From NCBI GenBank assembly GCA_902470765.1, contig CABRHW010000019.1:1-37389 (forward strand): 37,389 nt of DNA. The letters are read 5' to 3'. This document shows, piece by piece, positions 8,907 to 20,300 of this stretch (position 1 is its first letter; each line of letters begins with the position of its first letter). Origin of the DNA: an uncultured Collinsella sp. (GTDB lineage: Bacteria; Actinomycetota; Coriobacteriia; Coriobacteriales; Coriobacteriaceae). The translations under genes and the position numbers were made by a program. The notes under the pieces are model-generated. The model saw only the letters and a program-made list of their open reading frames with translations, made no database searches and was not told the origin of the DNA.

Positions 8907-9785
8907 ATGGCCGAACGCAACTATCTGAGTATCGGCCAAGTCGTCAACCTACTTCGAGGCGCATACCCCGATCTTTCGAACTCAAAAATTAGATTTCTAG
9001 AGGATGAGGGGCTCATTACCCCTCATCGTACGCCTAAGGGATACCGTCAGTACTCTAAGGAGGACGTTGATCGTCTGGAGGTCATCCTGCACTTGCAGAA
9101 GACCCGCTACATGCCGCTCAACGTGATTAAGCAGCGCTTGGAAAACGCCACGGACCTGTCAACGCTCGCCTACGAGGTGGGCTTGCTATCCGATGTTCCG
9201 CTCAAGACGGAGCCCAAGGAGACTAAGCAAAAGCTGCATCCCATCGAGACCATTCCCGATATGTTGGGCGTCGAAATTTCGTTTATCCGCTCGCTCGCCG
9301 AGAACGACCTCATTCGCATCATCAAGAGTCCGCAGAATCGCGAGCTTGTCGATGGTCGCGATTTTCCGATCATCCGCTACTGCTCCGAGCTGTCGCGCTT
9401 CCATATCGAGCCGCGCAACCTGCGTCAGTACGTGTCTTCCGCCAACCGCGAGTCCTCGATGTTTGAGCAGGTGCTTGTGAGCATGCTCGGCATGGATACC
9501 TCCGATGACGAGCGCGACGCCAAGCTCGAGCGTGCGTTTAAGAAGCTTCACGACCTGACGGAGGGCGTGCACACCGCGCTGCTCAAGAACCGCGTTTTTG
9601 AGTCGCTCAACGCCGTGGTCGAGGACGCCGACATCGATGCACTCGATGAGGAAATCACTCGCTCCGAGTCCACCAAGGCCAAAAACGAAGAGACAGTCGC
9701 GCCGGCTTCACACGAGGATTCTCTCGTAAAGCCGCTCAAGGTCGTCGCCCCTTCGCAATCCGGCACCGTCACCGCGGGCAAGTAA
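8907..9785 (+). CDS. MerR-family regulator, FtsR-like
   Basis: The 292-residue protein begins with a MerR-type winged helix (LSIGQVVNLLRGAYPDLSNS, then KIRFLEDEGLITPHRTPKGY and RQYSKEDVDRLEVI). Long helical segments and a charged C-terminal tail follow. It is not a metal sensor; no Cys cluster is present. In Actinobacteria the homologue directly behind the garA gene (Rv1828) belongs to the FtsR group, which activates cell-division genes such as ftsZ. The start at 8907 lies three bases after the FHA gene, so both are probably co-transcribed. The DNA target in this organism is not visible in the window. Confidence 0.8.
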   Translation: MAERNYLSIGQVVNLLRGAYPDLSNSKIRFLEDEGLITPHRTPKGYRQYSKEDVDRLEVILHLQKTRYMPLNVIKQRLENATDLSTLAYEVGLLSDVPLKTEPKETKQKLHPIETIPDMLGVEISFIRSLAENDLIRIIKSPQNRELVDGRDFPIIRYCSELSRFHIEPRNLRQYVSSANRESSMFEQVLVSMLGMDTSDDERDAKLERAFKKLHDLTEGVHTALLKNRVFESLNAVVEDADIDALDEEITRSESTKAKNEETVAPASHEDSLVKPLKVVAPSQSGTVTAGK

Positions 9786-9825
9786 CAGCTGCCGCTTATC
9801 CGGCAACCCATTGAAAGGTCATGCA

Positions 9826-10356
9826 ATGTACGACTTCGAATCTCAAATCGTCGACATCCCCGACTATCCCGAACCCGGAGTCGTATTTAAGGACATCACG
9901 CCGCTCTTTGGCAATCCCGAGGCTCTCAAAGCCATGACCGATGCCCTCGCCGAGCACTTTGCCGGCATGGGAATCACCAAGGTCGTGGGTCCCGAGGCTC
10001 GCGGCTTTATGGTTGGCGTACCGGTGGCTGTAGCCCTTGGCGCCGGCTTTGTTCCCGCACGTAAACCGGGAAAGCTGCCGCGCGAGACCGTGAGCCAGAG
10101 CTACGAGCTCGAGTACGGCACCGATTCAATTGAGATCCATGCCGACGCTATCAGCTCTAAAGATACCGTGTTGATTCTGGACGACTTGGTCGCGACGGGC
10201 GGAACCGTCGAGGCAACAGGTAAACTGGTGCGAGATATGGGCGCAAAGCTTGTCGGTTATGGTTGTATCCTTGAGCTTGCGTTTCTCAACCCGCGCGAGA
10301 AGCTCACGCCGTCTGATGACGATGTGGAGCTCTTTAGCCTGGTGACGGTGGACTAG
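9826..10356 (+). CDS. Adenine phosphoribosyltransferase
   Basis: The 176-residue enzyme starts at ATG 9826, seven bases after GAAAGG; an in-frame TTG at 9811 is less likely. It converts adenine and PRPP to AMP in purine salvage. The family start (IVDIPDYPEPGVVFKDITPL), the GPEARGF motif and the PRPP loop VLILDDLVATGGT at 115-127 are all present. Length is normal for Apt. It lies behind the MerR-type gene and before the secreted hydrolase gene on the same strand, probably with read-through. Confidence 0.95.
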   Translation: MYDFESQIVDIPDYPEPGVVFKDITPLFGNPEALKAMTDALAEHFAGMGITKVVGPEARGFMVGVPVAVALGAGFVPARKPGKLPRETVSQSYELEYGTDSIEIHADAISSKDTVLILDDLVATGGTVEATGKLVRDMGAKLVGYGCILELAFLNPREKLTPSDDDVELFSLVTVD

Positions 10357-10388
10357 CCGTTACCCTTAGTTACTGGAAAGGAAGCTAC

Positions 10389-11516
10389 ATGCGCACAGCA
10401 AACACGCATAGAAACATGGCACGCTGCGCTGCTACGGCAACCCTCGCTTGTGTTTTGGGCTTGGGCCTCGCGGCTCCTGCCTACGCCGATACCGCATCCG
10501 ACCTTGCCGCTGCTCGTACGAAGCTCGAGCAGATCGGTACCCAAACCCAGCAGATTTACGATGAACTCGCCACGCAGACGCAGGCGCTCGATCAGACTGC
10601 TGGCGAGATCACGCAAAAGCAGCAGGAGATCGCCGATGGTCAGGCCAAGCTCTCGACCTATGTCGCCGGCGAGTACAAAACCGGCGGTCTGAGCCTGCTT
10701 CAGGTTCTGACGGGCGTCGATGACCTGAGCGATATGCTCAACCGTCTGTTCTACTACGGCAAAGTTTCCGATAAGCAGGCTCAGACCATTCAAGAGGTCA
10801 AGGAGCTCAAACAGCAGCTCACCGATAAGCAGGCCGAGCAGGAAAAGAACGTCGCCACCACGCAAAAGAAGGTCGACGAGCTTAACGCCCAGCAGGCTGA
10901 AGCACAGAACGTCGTAAACTCTCTGGATTCACAGCTGCAGGCTGAGCTTGCCGCTGAGGCCGAGGCCAACGCCGCGCTGCAGGCCGGCATCAACGCCAGT
11001 ACCGCCGAGAAGGCCACGGTGAGCAACGAGACTGCCGGTGCGACCGAGAACACCAACAACGGTGGCCAGACCAGCAATAACAACAACCAGGGCGGCAACA
11101 CTCCGGCTCCTACGCCGGCACCTGCTCCGACACCGCAGCCCTCCACGCCTGCCCCTGCTCCGACGCCTTCTGCTCCGAGCCAGTCCGTCGATGGCGGTTC
11201 TGTTGTCTCGCGTGCATACAGCAAGCTTGGTTGCGCCTATTCCTGGGGCGGAATTGGCCCGAACAGTTTCGACTGCTCTGGTTTTGTTAGCTATTGCCTC
11301 ACTGGTCGCTATTGCCGCCTGGGCACCACGGGCACCTTTATGGGCTGGACGCGTGTGTCCGATCCGCAGCCCGGTGACGTTGTGGTCAACTCGTACCACA
11401 CCGGCATTTACATCGGTGGTGGTCAGATGATTCATGCTTCCGACTACAACACGGGTGTTATCATCAGCTCCGTTGCCGCCGGCATGAACAACAACTACAT
11501 TTTCGTGCGCTACTAA
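10389..11516 (+). CDS. Secreted NlpC/P60 peptidoglycan endopeptidase with coiled coil
   Basis: The 375-residue protein has a signal peptide ending near AYAD (residues 1-34). A long coiled coil (about 35-200) and a Thr/Asn/Gln then Pro/Ala-rich linker (about 215-265) follow, and the C-terminal domain is NlpC/P60. The catalytic residues are visible: C296 in DCSG, H337 in HTGIYIG and H349 in MIHAS. It should cut stem peptides in the cell wall during growth or separation, like CwlO, PcsB or RipA proteins. The coiled coil probably keeps it inactive or links it to the FtsEX complex, which is inferred from relatives. GGAAAGGAAG precedes the ATG. Confidence 0.93.
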   Translation: MRTANTHRNMARCAATATLACVLGLGLAAPAYADTASDLAAARTKLEQIGTQTQQIYDELATQTQALDQTAGEITQKQQEIADGQAKLSTYVAGEYKTGGLSLLQVLTGVDDLSDMLNRLFYYGKVSDKQAQTIQEVKELKQQLTDKQAEQEKNVATTQKKVDELNAQQAEAQNVVNSLDSQLQAELAAEAEANAALQAGINASTAEKATVSNETAGATENTNNGGQTSNNNNQGGNTPAPTPAPAPTPQPSTPAPAPTPSAPSQSVDGGSVVSRAYSKLGCAYSWGGIGPNSFDCSGFVSYCLTGRYCRLGTTGTFMGWTRVSDPQPGDVVVNSYHTGIYIGGGQMIHASDYNTGVIISSVAAGMNNNYIFVRY

Positions 11517-11540
11517 GTATTCAGATAAAGCAAACGGATA

Positions 11541-11578
11541 TGGACCTCGTGGCTTTGAGTCATGGGGTCCATTCTTTT
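11541..11578 (+). terminator. Terminator after the NlpC/P60 gene
   Basis: TGGACC (11541-11546) pairs with GGTCCA (11566-11571), an inner TGGCT/AGTCA can extend the stem, and TTCTTTT follows. Position and T run fit an intrinsic terminator for the upstream plus-strand genes. Confidence 0.65.
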
Positions 11579-11592
11579 GCCTTTAGTGCAGT

Positions 11593-11623
11593 CCGCTATC
11601 TAGTTTTGAATACTAGATAGCGG
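11593..11623. promoter_or_regulatory. Palindromic operator upstream of degV, probable DUF1836 target
   Basis: CCGCTATCTAGT (11593-11604) and ACTAGATAGCGG (11612-11623) are a perfect 12-bp inverted repeat around TTTGAAT. A TATAAT box follows at 11646-11651, so the palindrome abuts the -35 region of the degV promoter. A related site (24 of 28 positions) lies at 13269-13296 upstream of the DUF1836 gene. The shared site suggests one regulator for both genes. Confidence 0.65.
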
Positions 11624-11680
11624 CCCAATCGGTCTGCAAGATGGCTATAATTGAATGGGAACGATTAGAAAGGACCCTCT

Positions 11681-12547
11681 ATGAGCTGGGCACTTATCTC
11701 CGATTCAAGCTGTAACCTCCGCGATTGGCAACCGACCGCGCCCCATACCACCTTTGCATTTGCGCCCCTCAAAATTCGAGTGGGGGAGCATGAATTCGTC
11801 GATGACCTTTCGCTCGATGTTCATGAGCTCAACTGCGCTGTTCAGGCGGAGACGAACGCTTCTTCGAGCGCTTGTCCCAGCGTAGGGGAGTGGGCCGAGC
11901 TCTTCAAATTGGCAGACAAGACCATCTGCATGCCGATCTCTGAGGGCGTGTCGGGCAGCTACAACGCGGCAGCCACGGCTCGCGATATGGTTCTTGCCGA
12001 GGAGCCCGACCGACAGATTCATCTAGTCAATTCACGCGCAGCTGGCGGCAAAATGGACCTCATTTTCTTGCTGTTCGACCGCTATCTTGCAAGCAATCCG
12101 GATGTCTCATTCGAGGACGCTTGCGCATACTTCGATAGCCTTGAGCAGAACAGCAAAATCCTCTTCAGTTTGTGCAATTACGAAAACCTCGCCAAAGCCG
12201 GACGTATCCCTAAGGCAGCCGGCGTCATTGCCAACAAGCTCAATATCCGCATTTTGGGCACGGCGAGTGAGGCCGGTAAAATCGAACTCGTCGGGCACAC
12301 GCGTGGCGAAAAGAAGATGCTCAACAAGATCATCGACACTATGGAAGCCGAGGGCTTTACGGGCGGTGAGGTCATCATCGATCACGTTGAGAACGAAGCT
12401 GGAGCCCAGGCGCTTACTGATCGCATAGTCGAACATTGGCCCGGCTCCAAGACCATCATCATGCCCTGCAACGGCCTGGATTCCTATTACGCCGAGATGC
12501 ACGGCCTAATCATCGGCTACGGCATGGGCGTAGCTTCGGGCAAATAA
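11681..12547 (+). CDS. DegV-family fatty-acid-binding protein (FakB-like)
   Basis: The 288-residue protein starts at ATG 11681 behind AGAAAGGA. It opens with the family start WALISDSSCNLRD and has the variant ligand-site motif NASSSACPSVGEW, in place of the usual TSQPS motif, followed by ISEGVSGSYNAA. The length is normal. DegV/FakB proteins hold a free fatty acid so that the kinase FakA can phosphorylate it for phospholipid synthesis. No fakA gene is present here. The gene has its own promoter with a TATAAT box at 11646-11651 and a palindrome next to it, and is convergent with a DUF1836 gene behind a shared terminator. Confidence 0.9.
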   Translation: MSWALISDSSCNLRDWQPTAPHTTFAFAPLKIRVGEHEFVDDLSLDVHELNCAVQAETNASSSACPSVGEWAELFKLADKTICMPISEGVSGSYNAAATARDMVLAEEPDRQIHLVNSRAAGGKMDLIFLLFDRYLASNPDVSFEDACAYFDSLEQNSKILFSLCNYENLAKAGRIPKAAGVIANKLNIRILGTASEAGKIELVGHTRGEKKMLNKIIDTMEAEGFTGGEVIIDHVENEAGAQALTDRIVEHWPGSKTIIMPCNGLDSYYAEMHGLIIGYGMGVASGK

Positions 12548-12564
12548 AGTCCAACCAAGCAAAA

Positions 12565-12612
12565 AAAACGGGCGGGACAAAGCGACAGATGGCTCTTTGT
12601 CCCGCCCGTTTT
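12565..12612. terminator. Strong bidirectional terminator
   Basis: An 18-bp perfect stem pairs 12565-12582 with 12595-12612. It carries A residues on the left and TTTT on the right, so it works as an intrinsic terminator in both directions. It ends degV on the plus strand and the DUF1836 gene on the minus strand. Confidence 0.92.
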
Positions 12613-12621
12613 ATACGTCGG

Positions 12622-13233
12622 CTAGCTATTAAACCCGTTGAACTTGAGATAGCTCATCAAGTAAGCCTTCGAAACAAAGGATGAAACCGCGCTGCGCACA
12701 AGCAGCGACTCACGCGTTACCTGATGCGCCGTATCGGGAACCGGCGTCTGCTCGACGGAAAACGCCGAACGAATCGATGCCTCGAGCTGATCGACCACAT
12801 AATCAAAGGCCGTCGGGGCATCGTAGCTCAAACGCTGAATGTTAAAGAGTGCCTGCACCGCAGCAATAGGTAGCACCTGCTTAAAGATGCAGATAGCGAT
12901 CAGGCGGGCAATCTGCTCGCGGCCATATTGCTTTTTGACCGGAGCAGGCACCAGGCCAACCTTTACGTAGTTATTGATCATCGATGGCGTAATGATAGGC
13001 TGCTCAACGCAAAGGGATAGCGGCTCCATCCACAGCGCAACATACTCAATGACCTGGTCGCGGTAGAGCGTCACATTGGGCAACTGGTCATAGCGCGGCA
13101 GACTCAACGTATTGAGTTTGCGCACGATATCGGACTGAATAAATGCATCAGGCAGCACAGTGGGCTGAATATCCTCAGGCTTAATGCTGACCGACGAATC
13201 AGACATCGGAATAACGTGTTTAACGTGGTTCAT
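12622..13233 (-). CDS. DUF1836 protein, MerR-like DNA-binding regulator
   Basis: The 203-residue product starts at ATG 13233 with GGAGGA upstream. The conserved DUF1836 core is clear: IITPSMINNYVKVGLVPAPV followed by KKQYGREQIARLIAICIFKQ, which has the helix-turn-helix look of MerR-type domains. The remaining C-terminal part is mostly helical and has no known motif. The function of the family is not established. The gene converges with degV, and both upstream regions carry the same palindrome, so it probably represses itself and controls fatty-acid handling by DegV. That link is inferred from DNA motifs. Confidence 0.85.
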   Translation of the reverse strand: MNHVKHVIPMSDSSVSIKPEDIQPTVLPDAFIQSDIVRKLNTLSLPRYDQLPNVTLYRDQVIEYVALWMEPLSLCVEQPIITPSMINNYVKVGLVPAPVKKQYGREQIARLIAICIFKQVLPIAAVQALFNIQRLSYDAPTAFDYVVDQLEASIRSAFSVEQTPVPDTAHQVTRESLLVRSAVSSFVSKAYLMSYLKFNGFNS

Positions 13234-13268
13234 AAAGGTCCTCCGTTCATTTTCTATATTGTATTCTA

Positions 13269-13296
13269 CGTTATCTAGTTTTGCATACCACATAGC
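13269..13296. promoter_or_regulatory. Probable DUF1836 auto-operator
   Basis: Read on the minus strand, this stretch matches the degV palindrome at 24 of 28 positions. One half-site (CTAGAT) is intact and the other has changed, so binding may be weaker. It lies 36-63 bases upstream of the DUF1836 start codon and overlaps the -35 region that would go with TACAAT at 13258-13263. This fits autoregulation. Confidence 0.6.
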
Positions 13297-13307
13297 AGGC
13301 AAGAAAA

Positions 13308-13342
13308 TTGGTGGGACAACGCACTGATGCATCATCCCACCA
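13308..13342 (-). terminator. Terminator after trxB
   Basis: TGGTGGGA (13309-13316) pairs with TCCCACCA (13335-13342). On the minus strand the stem is followed by TTTTCTT. It lies 45 bases after the trxB stop codon and before the DUF1836 promoter. Confidence 0.8.
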
Positions 13343-13386
13343 TTTAGTTAATTGATAACAACCTTACATAAGATATATTATCGTAC

Positions 13387-14325
13387 TTATCCACGGAGAA
13401 ACGCGTATGCGCTCGTTGCCGCTATGGCTCCATCAGAAACGGCGGTCACAACCTGGCGTAAGCGCTTGGAACGGATGTCGCCAGCGGCAAAGAGACCAGG
13501 TGTACGGGTGGCCATCGAATCGTCGGTGACAATGCCGCCGTCGGGAGCCAGGTCGACTAGATGCTCAACAAGCTCGGTATGTGGCTGCGTCCCCGTAAAG
13601 ACAAAGATGCCAAACGAGCCGGGCTCAAATGACTCGGCATGAGTTTCCCCAGATGCATTGTCCTTAAAGGTAATCGTCGTTGGCATGGCTTCGCCCGATA
13701 GCTCCACAATACTAGTTTGGTACCTAACTGTAATATTGTCCTTTGCGAGTACTTTCTGAACAACACCATCGGGCGCACGGAACTGGTCGCGGCGCAGCAC
13801 GATGGTCACACTGCTGGCAATGTCGGACAGGAACAGCGCCTCTTCGCATGCCGAATTGCCACCACCGATTACAAAAACCTGCTTGCCGCGGAAAAACATG
13901 CCGTCACATGTTGCGCAATATGAAACGCCACGACCGCGATACGTATCCTCGCCTGCGAAACCTGCCGGACGCGGCGTGGCACCCATGCAAGCGATAACGC
14001 TCGAGGCCAGCGTATCGCCCATATCGTGATGCACCGTAAACAACGCTGCATCGGCATCGTAATCGATACCCGTAACCATGCTCCATGTAACCTGTGCTCC
14101 CAGGCCCTCTGCATGCTGCTGAAAACGCTCGCCGAGTTCGGCGCCACTCAGGAGCGGGAAACCCGGATAGTTCTCGACCTCATTGGTTGTGGCGATCTGC
14201 CCTCCCGACATGCCCTGCTCAATCACGGTCGTCGTCAGGTTGGCACGCGCAGCATAAATGGCGGCAGCATAGCCCGCGGGGCCGCCACCGATAATCGCAA
14301 CATCGATCGGCTTATCGGTAGTCAT
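13387..14325 (-). CDS. Thioredoxin-disulfide reductase
   Basis: PLACEHOLDER. Confidence 0.95.
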   Translation of the reverse strand: MTTDKPIDVAIIGGGPAGYAAAIYAARANLTTTVIEQGMSGGQIATTNEVENYPGFPLLSGAELGERFQQHAEGLGAQVTWSMVTGIDYDADAALFTVHHDMGDTLASSVIACMGATPRPAGFAGEDTYRGRGVSYCATCDGMFFRGKQVFVIGGGNSACEEALFLSDIASSVTIVLRRDQFRAPDGVVQKVLAKDNITVRYQTSIVELSGEAMPTTITFKDNASGETHAESFEPGSFGIFVFTGTQPHTELVEHLVDLAPDGGIVTDDSMATRTPGLFAAGDIRSKRLRQVVTAVSDGAIAATSAYAFLRG

Positions 14326-17300
14326 GAAGCGTCCTTTCGTCGAAACGTTGTCGTTCTTTGCGCTCGTACCCAAATTTACGTGAACGTGACACTCATGCAC
14401 TACAATGATAAATCCGTATTACAAAGCTGAAGGGGAGTTATCGATGGACCAGGCGCAGACGAGTGACGACGCTCCCCTGCTCACGCACAGCACTCCCCAA
14501 TCGGAGCAAACCACGCTCCTGGCTCAGCAAAAACCTCTCGTGACCATCGTGCACGCCTCCGTTGGCTCGGGCCACAAGGCCGCCGCAAATGCGATAGCGC
14601 AGGCATTCGACCTCATCCGCGGCACCAATGGCATCCCCGAGGATATTGAGATTGAAGTGCTCGATATCCTTGATTTTGGACGTATTAAATTCGACGGCAA
14701 TAAGACCGCGGCTTCTTTTACGGGAGCCACGCGCCCCATTTACGACCTGACCTGGCGATATACGCTTACGGGACATCTTCTCTGGGGTGGCGGAACGGCA
14801 TGGTCGCGAATTATGTTCCCCGCCTTCAACGAATATATTCGTAGCCGCAGGCCCATAGCCGTGGTTGCAACGCACATCACAGCAGCCAATGTTGCCGTGG
14901 GCGCCCGCGTAATTACGGGTATCGATTATCCGGTCATCTGCGTACCGACCGACTACGAAGTCGAGGGATGGTGGCCCCACAAGGACACCGATTTATTCTG
15001 TGTTGCCAACGAATTTATGGCCGAAACGCTGCGTCCGCGCAAGGTGCTCGAGACAAAAATTCGCATTACCGGCATTCCTATTCGCGCCGGATTCGACACG
15101 GATTACGATCGCGAGGAAGAGCTAGCTAAGTTCAACCTCCCCACCGAGAAGACCGTCGTGCTGGTAATGGCCGGTGCCAGCTTGCCTCAACCGTACGTTC
15201 GCTTTCGCGCGGAGATGGACCGCACCCTCCCCTTCCTACGCAGCTTCGAAGACATGCACTTTGTCTTTTTGCCGGGCAAAGACACCGAATATGCCACCCG
15301 CCTCAAAACGCTCTTCGACGCCATGAAGCTCGAAAACGTCACGGTTCTAGACTATGTCGATGATATGGCAGCGCTTATGCACGGCTGCGACCTGGCAATT
15401 CTCAAATCGGGCGGACTCACCGTCACCGAATGCCTGTGCGCACACCTGCCGATGATCCTGCTGGGCAAGTCCTATGGCCAGGAAAAGGCCAACACCACCA
15501 TGCTCACCGGCATGGGCGCCAGCATGCATGTCACCACCGCACGAGAGCTCATCGTGACGTTGCGTCATCTCCACGATCATCCTGAGTCGCTCAAGGCACT
15601 GCTCATCAACGGCGAAGTACTACGCCGCCCCCACGCAGCCGAAGACATAGCCATCGCAACCATGGAGCTCGTAGGCAAACCCCAAAAGCGCAAACGAGCC
15701 TTCTGCCGCTTCTACTGGGGCGAAAAACCTGCGCATATCAGGTAGCGTCTTAATGTCCGCTTACCTGTGGGAGGCCCCTATATATCATCCCGTGCTCAAA
15801 CATTCTCGCTTCGCTGCGAAACTGCGCGCGGGACGATATATAGGGGCCTCCCACAGGTAAGCTGCGTTAACGTACCAGCGGCTATACCAGATTCCCCACC
15901 AGCAGAATCTGCAAAGGGGAACCAGAAAATATAAATACAGTAAGTCGATGCGACAAAGGAGGCGTCCCTTCATAGCATCGACTTACTAGAAAAGTAAATA
16001 TTGTTTCAAGCGAGTAGCCGCCCGCCCGGGGCTTACCTATATCGTTCCACGCGCAGTTTCGCAGCGAGCGAAGCGACGCGAGAATGTTTGAGCATGGAAT
16101 GATATAGGTAAGCCCCGGGCGGGAGGGATACGAGCGCCCTAGGCGATGCCGCTGGAGCCGAAGCCTCCTTTGCCTCGGTCGGTTTCGTCTAGTTCTTCTA
16201 CTTCTATGAGATTGACCGTGGGGACTTCTTGGATGACGAGTTGGGCTATGCGGTCGCCTTTGTTGATTTGGATGTCGTTGGAGGGATCCAGGTTGATGAG
16301 GATAACCTTGAGTTCTCCTCGGTAGTGGGCGTCGATGAGGCCCGGCGTGTTGACTATAGACAGGCCCTGCTTGATGGCCAAGCCGCTGCGGGGCTGAACG
16401 AAGCCGGCGTAGCCATCGGGCAGGGCGATGGCCAGCCCCGTAGAGACCAGACGGCGTTCGAAGGGCTTCAGGACGCAGTCTTCGTTGGAGCGTAGATCCA
16501 AGCCGGCATCGGTGGGATGGGCGTATTTGGGAAGCTCGACGGTGGGGTCGAGACGCTTTATGTTGACGGTAATGTTGGACATGGAATCACCTTAGTTTGT
16601 CGAGCTCTTGAAGAAATTCATCGACGTCTTTGAAATCACGGTAGACCGAGGCAAAACGGATGTACGCAACCTTGTCGATCTTGGCCAAGCGCTTGAGCAC
16701 CATGTCACCCAACTCATGGGACGTGACGGCCGTCAGCGTGCGAGAGCGCAGCTCGACCTCGATGTCATCGATAATCTCATTGAGCTTCTTAGTGTCGATA
16801 TCGCGCTTGATGGTGGCGCGCATCAAGCCGACAAGAAGCTTATTGCGATCGAACCGCTGCTTAGTTCCATCTGACTTAATGACCTCGATAGGGTCCTCGC
16901 ATCGCTCAAACGTTGTAAAGCGGTAGTTACACGAGCAACATTCGCGACGGCGCTTAATGGTGTTATTTGACTCCTGCATACGGGAATCAACGACGCGGGT
17001 ATGTGCCTTGCCGCATTTGGGACAGCGCATGGTACCTCCTCTTAAACGATAACAAGGGTACCATGCGCAGCGCGATAATGATTACGAACGAGCAGGAACC
17101 TTAAGATGCGCACCGGCGGCGAGCGAACCATGCTCCAGATGATTGACGCTACGGATCATGTCGGAAGTCTCTTGCGTGGAAAGGCCTTCGATTGGATATT
17201 CTTCGGCAATCGACCAAAGAGAATCGCCAGGCTGAACGCGAATGGTCTCGTAGGTAATGTTGGAAACGGACTCGGCATACGCGGCGTGACGAGCGCTAAA

Positions 17301-20300
17301 GACCGACATAGCGAGGACAAAGAAGAGCGTAAGCGCAACGGCGACGGCGACAATCGTCGGAACCTTCAGGGCAACGCGGGCCGGCGCGACTACAGCCTGC
17401 TGATTGCGCGCAGGCTTTACGGTCAAAGGCTGAAAGCCGGAGCGGCCACCCTGAACAACCGTAAAAGTGGGTTCTGCAGGCGTCTCGAGCTTAAGGGCGA
17501 GGTTTCCCTGGACCATATTCGTTACGTTCATCATGTTCTCCTCTCGCGTGTTTTGCTGAGAACAGTTTTATCAAGCCGCGCGGACAAAAATGTCTAGCGC
17601 GAGAACGAATGTTCGGTTATTATTATCTTCGAACAGTTGTTCCTGTCAAGCTAAATTCGAACATTTGTTTGACATGGGTAGAGAGGATGCCCTGATGGCT
17701 CGCAAAATTACCAAGCGTCAGCAGCAAATTTACGACTTCATCAAGGAATATCAGCAGGAGAAGGGTTATCCGCCCAGCGTGCGCGAGATGGCTTCTGCCG
17801 TGGGCCTTTCCTCCCCCAGCACCGTGCACGCCCATCTCTCTGCCCTTGAAGCGCGCGGGCTACTCAAGCGCGATGCCACCAAACCGCGCGCCCTGGAACT
17901 CTTTAACGAGGATGGTTCCTCTGTCTCAATTTCTAAATCTGACGAGCCCACCGCACCTCGCGGAACGGTCTCGCTGCCGCTCGTTGGTCGCGTCGCGGCT
18001 GGGATTCCCATTCTGGCCGAGCAGAATATCGAAGACACGTTTACTATCCCGACCGAAATCGCCACTGATCAGGGTTCCTTTATCCTTGAGGTGCATGGGA
18101 GCTCAATGATCAATGTCGGCATCTTCAATGGCGATTACATCATCGTCCGTGAACAAAAAAGTGCCATGAACGGCGAAATTGTCGTGGCCATGATTGATGG
18201 TTCGGCGACCGTCAAGACGTTCTACAAGGAGCAGGGACGCGTACGCCTGCAGCCTGAGAATGACACCATGGAGCCTATCTATGCAACGAATCCCGTTATC
18301 TTGGGCAAAGTCGTCGGCTTGATGCGCCGGTTCTCGTAATGCAAAAACGCATCACCATCTTTGATACCGTCCGCGGGCTTACGATGATTTCAATGGCAGG
18401 TTTTCACGCTTGCTACGATCTTGCCTACCTGTACGACTGGGATATGCCCTGGTTTACCCAGTCTGTCTTTCAAGACATCTGGCGCGCCAGCATCAGCTGG
18501 GTATTTTTGTTTATCGCGGGTTGGATGTGCACCCTTTCGCGCAACAATATCAAACGTGCCGCCAAATACGCCTTAGCAGCACTCGTCGTCTAGTTGGCAA
18601 CAACACTTGTCTCAGTTGACGATTCTGTTAATTTTGGCATCATCTACTGCATGGCCGCATGTACCGGCATCGTGGCGTTGACCGATCCCGTCCTTAAGAA
18701 GATATCGGCGAGATGGGGCATGTCCCTATGCCTTTTGTTGTTTGCCCTCACCTGGAGCATCCCCAAAACGATCTACCCTGTCCCCTACCTGGCGTGGCTG
18801 GGATTTCCGAGCCCTGGGTTTGTCTCAGGTGATTACTACCCCATCATCCCGTTTTTCTTTATGTATCTTGCAGGATACTTCGCCGCACACATAGCGAAGG
18901 GAATCGATAAGACCGTCCCTAGCTGGGCCTACGCCAATCCCATCCCGGCGCTCGCCAGCCTTGGACGTCACGCACTCCCCTTTTATCTACTGCATCAGCC
19001 CATTATTCTGGGCTTTTTGGAGCTCGTCTACTCGGTGCGATAACGCTTGAGCCGCGGCGCGATACGAGCCGGCAGCTTCGCAACAATACGAACGCCGCCC
19101 TCAAGATATTCCTCGTGCAAAAGGGTTCCCTGTTCATGCACCAGCGTGATGAGGGCGCCCTCGCGATACGGGATTTCAGCGGAGAGCAACACATCGGTGG
19201 CAGCCGCCTCGCGAGCAATACGGTCGACGAGATCGTCGAGTCCCTCGCCCGTCTGGGCCGAGAACAGCACGGCCTCGGGATAGCGACGACGGAAACTCAA
19301 TCGATCAACGCTATCGAGAAGATCGATTTTATTGAACACCGTAAGCGTCAAACGCTCGCCGGCACCGATCTCGTCAAGAACGCGATCGACTGCCTCGAGC
19401 TGGCGCTCGTAGTCCTCGTCAGAGGCATCCACAACTTTAAGGATCAGATCGGCACCAAGAACCTCAGACAGCGTGGACTTAAAGGCATCAACGAGACCAT
19501 GCGGTAGCTTTTGAATAAAGCCAACAGTATCGGTAATCGTCATGCCACGACCGCCGGGCAGGCGATACGAACGCGTCGTCGGGTCGAGCGTAGCAAACAG
19601 CTTGTCCTGCGAAAGCACCGTAGATCCGGTCAGACGATTGAGCAACGACGATTTACCCGCATTGGTATAACCGGCTAACGCGACGCGAAACGCCGGTGAC
19701 TCAATGCGGCTCTTGGATTGAACATCGCGACGCTGTTCAACCTGCTTGAGCTCACGACGAAGCGCAGCGATCTTATTACGAATGAGGCGACGGTCGACCT
19801 CGAGCTGACTTTCGCCCTGACCAAAGCGTGAGCCGATGCCGCCGCGCGTCTGTTCCTTGGCGAGATGGCTCCACATGCCACGCAGACGAGGCAACAGATA
19901 TTGAAGCTGTGCCAGCTGTACCTGTAGGCGTCCCTCACGCGTCTGAGCATGCAGGCCAAAAATATCCAAGATCAGTGCCGTACGATCGATAATCTTTACC
20001 GGCTCGCCCACGGCTTTCTCCAAATAGGATTGCTGCGAGGGCGTCAGGTCGTCGTCAAAAATAACGACATCGGCATCCATGCGATGCACCAGGCCGCACA
20101 GCTCTTCAACCTTACCGGAACCGATAAACGATTTAGGATACGGCTTTACCAAACGCTGTGACAAGCGTGCCACGCACTGGGCACCAGCCGTGTGGGTAAG
20201 ACGCTCCAGCTCATCAAGCGAGCGATCGAGCGGCCATGCATTGTCGCGCCACTCAACACCAACTAATATGGCACGCTCGGGCTCGGGTGCCGTGGGAACA